A stretch of 61,643 bases of DNA from Mycolicibacter acidiphilus (lineage in GTDB: Bacteria > Actinomycetota > Actinomycetes > Mycobacteriales > Mycobacteriaceae), in NCBI RefSeq assembly GCF_018455725.1, contig NZ_JAHCLR010000038.1:1-61643 (forward strand), read 5' to 3'. Made by a program: the position numbers and the translations under genes. Positions 34,197 through 41,921 of the stretch are shown piece by piece (position 1 is the stretch's first letter; each line of letters begins with the position of its first letter). Under the pieces are notes generated by a model. It was not told where the DNA came from, made no database searches, and saw only the letters and a program-made list of their open reading frames with translations.

Positions 34197-34547
34197 GTGA
34201 GCGTGCAGATGGATCCGCGCCGGTTCGACGACCTGGTCTCCGACGCGCTCGACCTGATCCCCCCGAACCTGGCGGCCGCGCTGGACAACGTCGTCGTGCT
34301 GGTCGCCGACCGCGACCCCGAGGATCCCGACCTGCTCGGGCTGTATGAGGGGGTGGCGCTGACCGAGCGCGACTCGCATTACGCCGGGGCGTTGCCGGAC
34401 ACCATCACGATCTACCGGGGTGCGCTGCTTGAGATGTGCCACTCCGACGAGGAGGTCGTCGACGAGGTGCGGATCACCGTGATCCACGAGATCGCCCACC
34501 ACTTCGGCATCGACGACGACCGGTTGCACGAACTCGGCTGGGGCTGA
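34197..34547 (+). CDS. Small zincin-like metallopeptidase family protein (Rv3836)
   Basis: A 116-residue protein of the minimal metallopeptidase family (PF06262-like). The HExxH motif is VIHEIAHHFGIDDDRLHELGWG at the very C terminus, with the third ligand presumably the downstream Asp or Glu. Physiological substrate unknown. GTG 34197 follows the previous stop by six bases; an ATG at 34209 is the alternative. The M. tuberculosis protein is about 20 residues longer at the N terminus. It converges on the phosphoglycerate-mutase-like gene with a seven-base gap. Confidence 0.88.
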   Translation: MSVQMDPRRFDDLVSDALDLIPPNLAAALDNVVVLVADRDPEDPDLLGLYEGVALTERDSHYAGALPDTITIYRGALLEMCHSDEEVVDEVRITVIHEIAHHFGIDDDRLHELGWG

Positions 34548-34554
34548 GGCCGGC

Positions 34555-35223
34555 TCACCCCATCGGATCGACGACGGCCTGTGGTGCCGACGTCGAGGCG
34601 AACGGCGGGGTCAGCGCCCCCCACCGCAGGCAACTCCAGCCCCCGCCGCCGGCCGGTGCCAGCACCACCGCCTCGGTGTTCGCCAGGTGGTGCTCGACGA
34701 CGAAGCCGCCGTCGACGCCGGCGAGCACCGCGGCCGCCAGCCGGATCGCCGCCCCGTGACTGACGACGACGATGTCCCCGGTCCAGTCGTCGTCGTCGAG
34801 GTAGCGCAGCCGCAGATCGGTGACGACCGGCAGGTAGCGGTCCAGCACGTCGTCGGCGCTCTCCCCGCCGGGCAGCGCCAGACCGTGCTCCCCGGCGTGC
34901 CAGCGCCGGTAGGTCTCGTTGAACTCGGCGACGGCGGCCTCGTCGCTGCGGTTCTCCAGCGCACCGGCCTGCACCTCGTGGATGCCGGCGAGTTCGGCGG
35001 CGGTCACCCCGAACCGGCCGCCGATCTCCGCGGCGGTCTGCACCGCGCGGGTCGCCACCGAGTGCACCACCAGCGCCGGGCGCAGCCGGTCGGGCGGGAC
35101 GAACGCCCGGGCCTGCGCGCGCCCCAGCGGGGTCAGCTCGGAGCCGGGCGGGCGGGTGTCCAGGCGCCGGTCGACGTTGGCGTAGGTCTCGCCGTGCCGC
35201 AGCAGGATCAGCCGGCCGCTCAC
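34555..35223 (-). CDS. Histidine phosphatase (phosphoglycerate mutase) family protein, Rv3837c
   Basis: A 222-residue protein. The catalytic motif is LLRHGETYANVDRR near the N terminus, with a second His in VVSHGAAIRLA. It belongs to the broad histidine phosphatase family. M. tuberculosis Rv3837c lies next to pheA in the same arrangement and is uncharacterised; the glycolytic mutase is a different gene. The GTG at 35223 overlaps the pheA stop as GTGA, so translation is coupled. The same frame stays open far upstream, across pheA, but that part is not coding. Confidence 0.9.
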   Translation of the reverse strand: MSGRLILLRHGETYANVDRRLDTRPPGSELTPLGRAQARAFVPPDRLRPALVVHSVATRAVQTAAEIGGRFGVTAAELAGIHEVQAGALENRSDEAAVAEFNETYRRWHAGEHGLALPGGESADDVLDRYLPVVTDLRLRYLDDDDWTGDIVVVSHGAAIRLAAAVLAGVDGGFVVEHHLANTEAVVLAPAGGGGWSCLRWGALTPPFASTSAPQAVVDPMG

Positions 35224-36068
35224 CGCGGCTCCCCGATCGGCCAGGAGCCCAGGTAGCGCACCTCGGCGCAGCAGCGGTGCAGCGCCCGCAGCGCCGCTCC
35301 CACCGCGTCGTCGTCGACGTGTCCCACGCAGTCCAGGAAGAACAGGTAGGTGCCGAGTTCGACGCGGGTCGGACGGGATTCGATGCGGGTCAGATCGATT
35401 CCGCGGGAGGAGAATTCGGTGAGCGCCGCGACCAGCGCCCCGGGGGCGTTGTCGATGCGCAGCACCACCGAGGTGCGGTCGGCGCCGGTGCGCGCCGGTG
35501 GTGGCCCGGGTTGCCCGACCAGGACGAATCGGGTTCGGGCGTTGGCCTCGTCGATGACGCCGTCGGCCAGGGTGGGCAGTCCGCGGTGCGCGGCGGCCAG
35601 CGCGGTGCTCACCGCCGCATCCACCTCGCCGTCGCAGACCTGTTGTGCCGCTGCGGCATTGGAGTTCGCCGGGATGACCTGCGCCGCCGGCAGGTGCGCG
35701 GCCAGCCAGCGTCGCACCTGGGCACCGGCAACCGGGTGCGCGGCAACGGTTTTCACGTCGGCCGGCGCCAGGCCCGGCGCGATCACGATCGAGAACGCGA
35801 CCTCCAGCGTCGTCTCGGCGAACACCTGCAGCGGCGAACCGAGCGCGAGGGTGTCCAGGGTGGGCAGTACGCCGCCCTCGATGGAGTTCTCGATCGGCAC
35901 GCAGGCGTACTCCGCGGCGCCGGCGCGCACGGCGTCCAGGGCGGCCGGTGTGCTGTCGACCGGCACCGGGTCGACGACGCCGCCGGGCACCCGGCCGGCG
36001 GCCGCGAGCTGTCCGAGTGCGGCGTCGGTGAAGGTTCCCGCCGGACCGAGGTAGGTGATGCGCGCCAC
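35220..36068 (-). CDS. pheA: Prephenate dehydratase
   Basis: A 282-residue enzyme converting prephenate to phenylpyruvate in phenylalanine synthesis. The N-terminal catalytic domain begins ITYLGPAGTFTDAAL and has the conserved VPIENSIEGGV; the C-terminal ACT domain (~195-275) contains the GALVAALTEFSSRGIDLTRIESRP regulatory signature and allows phenylalanine feedback. No chorismate mutase domain is attached, as usual in mycobacteria. Divergent from the DUF2470 gene with an iron box between them. Confidence 0.96.
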   Translation of the reverse strand: MARITYLGPAGTFTDAALGQLAAAGRVPGGVVDPVPVDSTPAALDAVRAGAAEYACVPIENSIEGGVLPTLDTLALGSPLQVFAETTLEVAFSIVIAPGLAPADVKTVAAHPVAGAQVRRWLAAHLPAAQVIPANSNAAAAQQVCDGEVDAAVSTALAAAHRGLPTLADGVIDEANARTRFVLVGQPGPPPARTGADRTSVVLRIDNAPGALVAALTEFSSRGIDLTRIESRPTRVELGTYLFFLDCVGHVDDDAVGAALRALHRCCAEVRYLGSWPIGEPR

Positions 36069-36118
36069 CGGCCAACCCTAACCGGCGTCCCACCGGTTGC
36101 ACCCGGACCGTTCATTAA

Positions 36119-36137
36119 TTAGGTTAGGGTTACCTCA
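36119..36137 (+). promoter_or_regulatory. IdeR iron box upstream of the DUF2470 gene
   Basis: The 19 bases match the IdeR/DtxR consensus TTAGGTTAGSCTAACCTAA at 16 positions; the left arm TTAGGTTAG is perfect. The site lies 18 bases before the start of the DUF2470 gene, so it probably overlaps its promoter and represses it when iron is plentiful. It is also about 50 bases upstream of divergent pheA. Confidence 0.75.
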
Positions 36138-36155
36138 GTAACGGAAGGGTGGTCG

Positions 36156-36986
36156 ATGACTCCGACAGCGGAAGCCGTGCCGACGAGCGCGGAGCGTATT
36201 CGCAGTGCCTGCATCCGGGGCCGGGCCCTGCTCGCGGTCGCGGACGCCACCGACAACGAGACCGACACCGGCACCACCGCACCGGTCAGCGCGCCGCTGT
36301 GCCACCTGCTGGCGGACGGATCGATCGCGATCGCGGTGCCCGCCGGCGATGCGATCACGACGATCGCCGCCGGGGCGGGCGTGCCGGCCATGCTGGAGCT
36401 GACCGATCACGCGCCGCTGCCGCTGCGCCAGCGGGTCCGCGCCCTGGCGTGGATCCGCGGCCTGGTGCAGGTGGTGCCGCCCGACGACGTCGGTGCACTG
36501 CTCGACGTCATCGCCGCCGACAACCCCGATCCGGCGCTGCTGCAGGTGCACTCGCCGCGCTCGGCGCCGGACGGGCGGGCGGCCGCCGACGTCCGCTACG
36601 TGCTGCTGCGGCTGACGGCTGAATCGGCGGTGCTGGCCGACACCACCGGGGCCGAAGCCGTCGACGTCGCCGAGCTGCTGGCGGCCCGGCCGGATCCGTT
36701 CTGCGGGATCGAATCCTCCTGGCTGCAGCACCTGGACTCCGCGCACCCGGAGCTGATCGCCCGGCTGGCGGCCGACCGGGTGCCGGCGCGGCTGCGGCGC
36801 GGCCACGCCCGGCCGCTGGGCGTGGACCGTTACGGCATCTGGCTGCGCGTCGAAGGCGCCGACGGCGACCACGACGTCCGGCTGGGCTTCCCCCGGCCGG
36901 TGCTGGACCTGGCCGGGCTGAACCGGGCGATCCGGCTGCTGGCGGGCTGCCCGTTCCTCAACGGGCTGCACGCCCGGCGCGGGTAG
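36156..36986 (+). CDS. DUF2470-domain protein (Rv3839), iron-repressed
   Basis: A 276-residue cytoplasmic protein. The C-terminal ~90 residues match the DUF2470 domain found with pyridoxamine-oxidase-like or haem-utilisation proteins (LDSAHPELIARLAAD, YGIWLRV, GFPRPVLDLAGLNRAIRLL). The N half has the split-barrel-like hydrophobic pattern of HugZ-type proteins. Function is not established; a haem- or iron-related role fits the IdeR box upstream and the placement near bfrB. Its M. tuberculosis homologue Rv3839 is among the iron-responsive genes. Confidence 0.82.
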   Translation: MTPTAEAVPTSAERIRSACIRGRALLAVADATDNETDTGTTAPVSAPLCHLLADGSIAIAVPAGDAITTIAAGAGVPAMLELTDHAPLPLRQRVRALAWIRGLVQVVPPDDVGALLDVIAADNPDPALLQVHSPRSAPDGRAAADVRYVLLRLTAESAVLADTTGAEAVDVAELLAARPDPFCGIESSWLQHLDSAHPELIARLAADRVPARLRRGHARPLGVDRYGIWLRVEGADGDHDVRLGFPRPVLDLAGLNRAIRLLAGCPFLNGLHARRG

Positions 36987-37022
36987 CGCCACCGGGTCGG
37001 CCCCGGCGGTTACCGTGGCGGG

Positions 37023-37790
37023 GTGACCGAGCCGGACACCGCCGCACCGGCCCTGCCGCGGCGCGCACTGCGCGTGGAGATCGCGGTGGTGCTGGCGGTC
37101 ACCTACGGGATGAGTGCCGCCACCGCGGTCCTCGAACTCGCCGACGCCGCCCTGCGCAACCTCGGCGCTCAGCGGGTCGCCCTGAACCCGCGCCGCTCGC
37201 ATTTCGACCTGATCGACCTCGGCCTGAACGCGGCCTGGGCGGCGCAGCTGATCGCCTGGGGTGCCCTGGCGGTGTACCTGCTGTGGCGCAGCGGCTACCG
37301 CCCCGCCGACATCGGCCTGGGCCGCTGGCGCTGGCGCACCGATCTGCCGGGCGCGCTCGGGCTGGCCGCGCTGATCGGCCTGCCCGGACTGGGGATGTAC
37401 CAGCTGGCGCGGCTGCTGGGCCTCAACGCCGACGTCATCCCCGCCGCGGTCAACGACACCTGGTGGCGGGCACCGCTGCTGGTCGTGATCGCCTTCGCCA
37501 ATGGCTGGGCCGAGGAGGTGATCGTCGTCGGCTACCTGCTCACCCGGTTGCGCGAGCTGCGGATGCACCCGGCGGCGGCGCTGGTGTGCTCGGCGCTGCT
37601 GCGCGGGGCGTACCACCTCTACCAGGGCTTCGGCGCCGGTTTGGGCAACGTCGCGATGGGGCTGGTGTTCGGCTACGCCTGGCAGCGCACCGGACGGCTG
37701 TGGCCGCTGATCGTCGCGCACGGGCTGATCGACACCGTCGCGTTCGTCGGCTACGCGCTGCTCGCCGACAAACTGGGCTGGCTGCGCTGA
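37023..37790 (+). CDS. CPBP/Abi-family intramembrane protein with atypical motif
   Basis: A 255-residue membrane protein with about seven helices. Motif 1 reads WAEEVIVVGYL: the paired glutamates are kept, but the Arg of the usual EExxxR is replaced. Motif 2 is GAYHLYQG and the last is AHGLIDTVAF with the conserved His. Members are intramembrane proteases or have unknown roles, including bacteriocin immunity. Starts with GTG 37023, 36 bases after the DUF2470 gene, so it may share the iron-regulated transcript. No clear M. tuberculosis counterpart at this position. Confidence 0.8.
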   Translation: MTEPDTAAPALPRRALRVEIAVVLAVTYGMSAATAVLELADAALRNLGAQRVALNPRRSHFDLIDLGLNAAWAAQLIAWGALAVYLLWRSGYRPADIGLGRWRWRTDLPGALGLAALIGLPGLGMYQLARLLGLNADVIPAAVNDTWWRAPLLVVIAFANGWAEEVIVVGYLLTRLRELRMHPAAALVCSALLRGAYHLYQGFGAGLGNVAMGLVFGYAWQRTGRLWPLIVAHGLIDTVAFVGYALLADKLGWLR

Positions 37791-37824
37791 AGAATATTCC
37801 CGAATTCAACACGAGCGACATTGA

Positions 37825-37858
37825 TCAGCACATGCTAACTTTACTTAGGCAACGCTGG
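37825..37858 (+). promoter_or_regulatory. Degenerate overlapping IdeR-like boxes upstream of bfrB
   Basis: Two weak, overlapping matches to the IdeR consensus: 37825-37843 (right arm GCTAACTTTA) and 37840-37858 (centre TTAGGC). Each matches only 11 or 12 of 19. They lie 60-90 bases upstream of bfrB. In M. tuberculosis IdeR activates bfrB from tandem upstream boxes, which is why these are listed despite weak matches. Confidence 0.35.
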
Positions 37859-37916
37859 CCTTCGTAAGTGCGACCTTGCTTGAAAGCATTCCTGACCTGG
37901 ACTTACCCTGGTCGGC

Positions 37917-38462
37917 ATGAGCGACAAAGACAAGCATCAGACCAAATTCCACGCGCTGCTCCAGGAGCAGATCTACCACGAATTCACCGCCGCGCAGCAA
38001 TACGTCGCAGTGGCCGTTTATTTCGATGGCGGCGATTACCCGCAATTGGCGAAATTCTTCTACGCGCAGGCCGTCGAGGAGCGCAACCACGCGATGATGC
38101 TGGTGCAGTACCTGCTCGACCGCGACGTCGACGTCGAGATCCCCGGCGTCGACGCGGTGCGCAACCACTTCGCCACCCCCCGCGACGCACTGGCGCTGGT
38201 GCTCGACCAGGAGCGCACCGTCACCGACCAGATCAGCCGACTGGCGGCGGCTGCCCGCGACGAGAACGACTACGTGGGCGAGCAGTTCATGCAGTGGTTC
38301 CTCAAAGAGCAGGTCGAAGAGGTCGCCACGATGACCCGACTGGTGCGGGTCGCCGAGCGGGCCGGGAGCAACATGTTCGACCTGGAGAACTTCATCGCCC
38401 GCGAGGTCGGCGTCGGCGCGCCGGAGGCCGGCGCCCCGCGCATCGCCGGCGGCGCCCAGTAG
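37917..38462 (+). CDS. bfrB: Ferritin BfrB
   Basis: A 181-residue non-haem ferritin (same length as Rv3841), forming a 24-mer iron store in the cytoplasm. Ferroxidase ligands are in place: Glu22 (QIYHEFTAAQQ), Glu55 and His58 (EERNHAM), Glu99 (DQERTVT) and Gln132 (KEQVEEV). ATG 37917 lacks a strong ribosome site. The 126 bases upstream are AT-rich and contain IdeR-like sequence, so iron induction is expected. Codon and base use resemble the rest of the core genome. Confidence 0.96.
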   Translation: MSDKDKHQTKFHALLQEQIYHEFTAAQQYVAVAVYFDGGDYPQLAKFFYAQAVEERNHAMMLVQYLLDRDVDVEIPGVDAVRNHFATPRDALALVLDQERTVTDQISRLAAAARDENDYVGEQFMQWFLKEQVEEVATMTRLVRVAERAGSNMFDLENFIAREVGVGAPEAGAPRIAGGAQ

Positions 38463-38481
38463 CACCGCCCAGCACCATCGA

Positions 38482-39267
38482 TCAGCCCGCCCGCAACCGC
38501 GCCTTGGTTCGGGCGGGCTGATTCGTTGCGATCCAGGCGACCCCGACATCGCGGCAGAAGTCGACGTCGTCGGGCGCGTCGACGGTCCAGCAGTACAGCG
38601 CCCGCCCGCGCGCCGCGGCGTGATCGACCAGTTCGGGGTGCTCGCGCAGGGTGGCGATCGACGGACCGATCGCGGTCGCCCCGACCGTGGTGGCGGCACC
38701 GCCGCCGAGGTAGCGCGCCGTCGAACCGAGCAGCACCGTCGGCAGCAGCGGCGCGGCCCGACGGATCCGCCACACCGCCGCCGCCGAGAACGACATCACC
38801 ACGGCCCGCGACCGGGTCGCCGATGCGGGTGCGGCGATCCCGAACCGCTGCAGCAGCGCCAGCACCTTGCGCTCCACCATCGCCCCGTAGCGCACCGGGT
38901 GCTTGGTCTCGATGAAGATCTTCACCGGCCGGTGCCAGTCCAGCACCAGCGCGACCAGCGCGTCGAGGGTGAGCAGCCCGGTCCGCGCCGGATCCCCGCA
39001 CCGATCGCCGTAGTCGAATTCCTGCAACTGGGTCAGCGTCATCTCGCTGACCACGCCGACGCCGCTGGAGGTGCGGTCCACCCGCCGGTCGTGCACGCAG
39101 ACCAGGTGGCCGTCGCTGGTCAGCCGGACGTCGCATTCGACGCCGTCGGCACCCTCCTGCAGCGCCAGGTCGTAGGCGGCCAGCGTGTGCTCGGGCCGTT
39201 CGGCCGACGCACCGCGGTGGGCGACCACGAACGGATGCCCCGCCACCACGCCGTCGGCCGCCGTCAT
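38482..39267 (-). CDS. glpQ1: Glycerophosphodiester phosphodiesterase
   Basis: A 261-residue GDPD TIM-barrel enzyme that splits deacylated phospholipids to glycerol 3-phosphate and an alcohol. Catalytic segments: AHRGASAERPEHTLAAYDLAL (His and metal Glu), GADGVECDVRLTSDGHLVCVHD, and FIETKHPVRYG; the barrel ends with YCWTVDAPDDVDF. No signal peptide, so probably cytoplasmic. ATG 39267 is preferred: it lies four bases after the stop of the Rv3843c-like gene, with AGG upstream. It converges on bfrB. Confidence 0.93.
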   Translation of the reverse strand: MTAADGVVAGHPFVVAHRGASAERPEHTLAAYDLALQEGADGVECDVRLTSDGHLVCVHDRRVDRTSSGVGVVSEMTLTQLQEFDYGDRCGDPARTGLLTLDALVALVLDWHRPVKIFIETKHPVRYGAMVERKVLALLQRFGIAAPASATRSRAVVMSFSAAAVWRIRRAAPLLPTVLLGSTARYLGGGAATTVGATAIGPSIATLREHPELVDHAAARGRALYCWTVDAPDDVDFCRDVGVAWIATNQPARTKARLRAG

Positions 39268-39271
39268 GGAC

Positions 39272-40333
39272 CTATGCTGCCGGTTCCCGCCCGTCGGACT
39301 CAAGCACAGCGGCCGGTGTCGCGGCGGGTTCCGGCGCCGGTTCGGGCATCGGGGGCTCCTGCGCCGGCCCGGCGTCGCCGACCACCACCCAGTGGTGGGC
39401 GGGCCGGCTCATCGACCGCCGCTCGAAGCCGTCGACGACGCGCGCCGCCGCCCGCACCGCGGCCAGCCCCAGCAGGTAGGCGATGACCATCGCGACGGTG
39501 TTGTTGGCGATACCCTGCGCGCCGGTCGCGAAACTGGTCGCGGTGGCGAACAGTGCAGCCAGCGTGCTGGCCACCCACAGCAGCCACCACACCACGATGG
39601 GTTTGCGCAGCCGTACCAGCCGGTCCTCCCGGGACGCCAACTCCATGGTGTAGACCGGCGCCCAGAACAGGTTGACCACCGGCACCAGACAACCGACCCA
39701 CAGCGCCCACGGTCGCCGCGACTCCGGCCGGCGCAGCCGGGTGAACGCCGCCGCGCGGCGCCCGATCAGCCAGCGGGTCAGCAGCACCGCGCAGACGATC
39801 ACCGCGATCAGCGCGGCCACGCTCGCCAGCCGGCCCAGCCACAGCGCCGCCCCGGCGACCACCGGGTGCAGCAGATGGGTGCGGTTGACGAGCATCAGCA
39901 GGTAGCTGAGCGTGTGCACCAGTGCGGCGACGCCCAGTGCCGCCGTGGCCGCCGACAGCGCACGCTGGACAGAGGCCAGCGCCGGCGCCTCGGCCTGAGC
40001 CGACTTCTCCTGGGCGACAACCGGATTCACCCATTCCATCAGGGTCCAGCGCGGCATCACCGAGTAGTGCGGGGTGGGGCCAAGCGGTCGCGATCGGCGA
40101 TGCGGCAGCGGCGGCGGCCCGGGCCGGACCGCAATCCAGCGGTAGCCGTGCCCCAGCCGGGGCGTCGCCGGCGGGGCGGCCGGAGCGGGGGGACCGGGCT
40201 GCGTCCACTGCAGTTCCGCCTCCTGGGCGGGCGTCAGTGGCGCCCACAACGCACCGTTGCAGCGTGGACACCATGCCCGCCGCCGGTCGCGGACGTTCCA
40301 CCGCGTGCCGCAGCGGGAGCACACCTGGATCAC
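39272..40333 (-). CDS. Zinc-ribbon membrane protein, DUF4328 (Rv3843c)
   Basis: A 353-residue protein. An N-terminal zinc ribbon (CSRCGTRWNVRDRRRAWCPRC) precedes a Pro-rich linker (~45-85) and a membrane domain with about six helices (~130-310) matching DUF4328. A Pro/Ala-rich tail follows. Uncharacterised in mycobacteria (Rv3843c, 342 residues). Starts with GTG 40333. It probably forms an operon with glpQ1. Its upstream region contains the DnaA-box cluster. Confidence 0.85.
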   Translation of the reverse strand: MIQVCSRCGTRWNVRDRRRAWCPRCNGALWAPLTPAQEAELQWTQPGPPAPAAPPATPRLGHGYRWIAVRPGPPPLPHRRSRPLGPTPHYSVMPRWTLMEWVNPVVAQEKSAQAEAPALASVQRALSAATAALGVAALVHTLSYLLMLVNRTHLLHPVVAGAALWLGRLASVAALIAVIVCAVLLTRWLIGRRAAAFTRLRRPESRRPWALWVGCLVPVVNLFWAPVYTMELASREDRLVRLRKPIVVWWLLWVASTLAALFATATSFATGAQGIANNTVAMVIAYLLGLAAVRAAARVVDGFERRSMSRPAHHWVVVGDAGPAQEPPMPEPAPEPAATPAAVLESDGREPAA

Positions 40334-40417
40334 CGCACCAGCGTAGCGAGGCCTCCGCGCGCCCGTCCCGGGGCCGACGAACCGTACGCCCGGGGGTACC
40401 CGCCAGCTACCGTCGAG

Positions 40418-40517
40418 CTATCCACAGTTTCCACAGGTTTATCCACAGTGCGGTGTGGGGACGGCTCCGCCGGTGAACTGGTTCGGGCACGCCGATCCCC
40501 GGCGTAATTGTGGATAA
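40418..40517. promoter_or_regulatory. DnaA-box cluster between Rv3843c homologue and sodA
   Basis: A perfect TTATCCACA at 40439-40447, a perfect inverse copy TGTGGATAA at 40509-40517, CTATCCACA (one mismatch) at 40418-40426 and GTTTCCACA (two mismatches) at 40427-40435. The first and third forward boxes are 21 bases apart, about two helical turns. The rest of 40334-40694 has no recognisable gene. Possible roles are DnaA titration or DnaA-controlled transcription of the neighbour starting at 40333. Confidence 0.55.
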
Positions 40518-40694
40518 CGCAGCGTCGCCGGACGGCGGTGATTAACAGGCTCGGCCGTCGCTGAGCGAAATCTGGCGACCGGCTAAGCATCGACATCCGG
40601 TGATCGTCGGCGGCTGTCGCGCGCCCGGGCCGGTCGTCTCCGCAGCACTGCCGGATGACACCCGTCGAATTTCCTCGCCGGCGGCCCGTCCCGC

Positions 40695-40724
40695 TATGAT
40701 GGCGATCACAATGTGATTGTGATC
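40695..40724 (+). promoter_or_regulatory. Promoter -10 and perfect palindromic operator for the small membrane peptide
   Basis: TATGAT at 40695-40700 is a good -10 element. Immediately downstream, 40704-40724 is a perfect inverted repeat with 9-base arms GATCACAAT and ATTGTGATC around GTG. A transcription start about seven bases after the -10 would fall inside it, the position of a classical repressor operator. It precedes the 52-residue peptide gene by 43 bases. Confidence 0.55.
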
Positions 40725-40767
40725 CGTCTCACGGGGGTGGGCCGGATGTGGTTTTGGGGGTAGAGCT

Positions 40768-40926
40768 ATGACGGCGCAGCCGATGCAGCCGGTGGGACAC
40801 CAGGCGGTCACGCCATGGCAGGGCGGCCTGCCGGCGTATCACCGATCGGACCTGTTCGCGTCCGTCCGCGCCGGGCTGATCGCCTTGGTGCTGCTGGTCC
40901 TGCTGGCCGCGCTGATCCTGCTCTGA
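40768..40926 (+). CDS. 52-residue single-pass membrane peptide
   Basis: A small open frame with ATG 40768 and a GGGGGTAG ribosome site about six bases upstream. The translation is MTAQPMQPVGHQ, a short soluble part with PWQGGLPAYHRSDLF, then SVRAG and a 15-residue leucine-rich helix ending at the C terminus (LIALVLLVLLAALILL). It looks like a tail-anchored or inner-membrane microprotein. No family is recognised. A -10 element and a perfect palindrome sit in front of it and sodA follows 192 bases later on the same strand. Confidence 0.55.
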   Translation: MTAQPMQPVGHQAVTPWQGGLPAYHRSDLFASVRAGLIALVLLVLLAALILL

Positions 40927-41078
40927 CGTCGCCGCCCGACCCGTTCTTGCGGTACCTGCCTTCTTGGAGCAATGTTGAGCAAGGCGGTCCAGCCCGTCGC
41001 GGAATGCGTTGCCGGTGGGCTGCCAGTTTGGGTCGAGCGCCGGTCGGCAATGATCGACGGTGATCGACTGTGACAGAC

Positions 41079-41096
41079 AGCGATCATCGGATCGCT
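41079..41096. promoter_or_regulatory. Palindrome and direct repeats upstream of sodA
   Basis: AGCGATC and GATCGCT form a perfect 7-base inverted repeat around ATCG, 22 bases before the sodA start codon. Just upstream GATCGAC is repeated 10 bases apart at about 41052 and 41062. Together they suggest a regulator site in the sodA leader. Confidence 0.45.
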
Positions 41097-41118
41097 AGTG
41101 ACCTAAGGAAGGAACGCC

Positions 41119-41739
41119 GTGGCCGACTACACCTTGCCGGACTTGGACTGGGATTACGGAGCACTGGAGCCGCACATCTCGGGGCAGATCAACGAGCTGC
41201 ACCACAGTAAGCACCACGCGGCCTACGTCGCAGGCGCCAACGGCGCCCTGGCCAAGCTTGAAGAGGCCCGCGCCAACGACGACCACGGCGCGATCTTCTT
41301 GAACGAGAAGAACCTGGCGTTCCACCTGGGCGGGCACGTCAACCACTCGATCTGGTGGAAGAACCTGTCGCCCAACGGCGGTGACAAGCCGACCGGTGAG
41401 CTGGCCGCCGCGATCGACGACGCGTTCGGGTCGTTCGACAAGTTCCGCGCGCAGTTCACCGCCGCCGCCAACGGCCTGCAGGGCTCGGGCTGGGCGGTGC
41501 TCGGCTACGACACCCTCGGCGGCAAGCTGCTCACCTTCCAGCTCTACGACCAGCAGGCCAACGTCCCGCTGGGCATCATCCCGCTGCTGCAGGTCGACAT
41601 GTGGGAGCACGCGTTCTACCTGCAGTACAAGAACGTCAAGGCGGACTACGTCAAGGCGTTCTGGAACGTGGTGAACTGGGCGGACGTGCAGTCGCGGTTC
41701 GCGGCCGCCACCTCGAAGACCTCGGGGCTGATCTTCTGA
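41119..41739 (+). CDS. sodA: Superoxide dismutase, predicted manganese type
   Basis: A 206-residue Fe/Mn-family superoxide dismutase. Metal ligands are His28, His76, Asp160 and His164 (VDMWEHAFY). Residue 145 is Gln ([10 protein letters not shown]), where the M. tuberculosis iron enzyme has His; Gln there is the pattern of manganese SODs such as that of M. smegmatis. No signal peptide; mycobacterial SodA is nevertheless found outside the cell. GTG 41119 is preceded by AAGGAAGGA. Ends before a strong terminator. Confidence 0.97.
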   Translation: MADYTLPDLDWDYGALEPHISGQINELHHSKHHAAYVAGANGALAKLEEARANDDHGAIFLNEKNLAFHLGGHVNHSIWWKNLSPNGGDKPTGELAAAIDDAFGSFDKFRAQFTAAANGLQGSGWAVLGYDTLGGKLLTFQLYDQQANVPLGIIPLLQVDMWEHAFYLQYKNVKADYVKAFWNVVNWADVQSRFAAATSKTSGLIF

Positions 41740-41775
41740 TCACCGGCTGAGCCACCGCCGGAAGACTCCGACACT

Positions 41776-41810
41776 ACTGGGGCGTCGCGCCAATAGCGCG
41801 GCGCCCCAGT
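41776..41810 (+). terminator. Intrinsic-type terminator after sodA
   Basis: ACTGGGGCGTCGCGC at 41776-41790 pairs with GCGCGGCGCCCCAGT at 41796-41810 across the loop CAATA: 15 bp including one G-U pair. It is followed by CGTTTTCTTC, so it looks like a factor-independent terminator, with a T tract unusually good for mycobacteria. Confidence 0.8.
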
Positions 41811-41921
41811 CGTTTTCTTCATCGTTTTGTTATGGCATCGTTCGCCGTGTCTGCTTGCAACAGTGTGATCCGCGTCGCATTCTGCACACAACAGGCACAG
41901 CGCGATCGCGAGGAGTTGGCG

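Noticed and set aside
35224-36102. Upstream part of the open frame that continues into the Rv3837c-like gene
   Set aside because: This part is a shadow of pheA in another frame. The real histidine phosphatase gene starts at 35223, where its motif begins.
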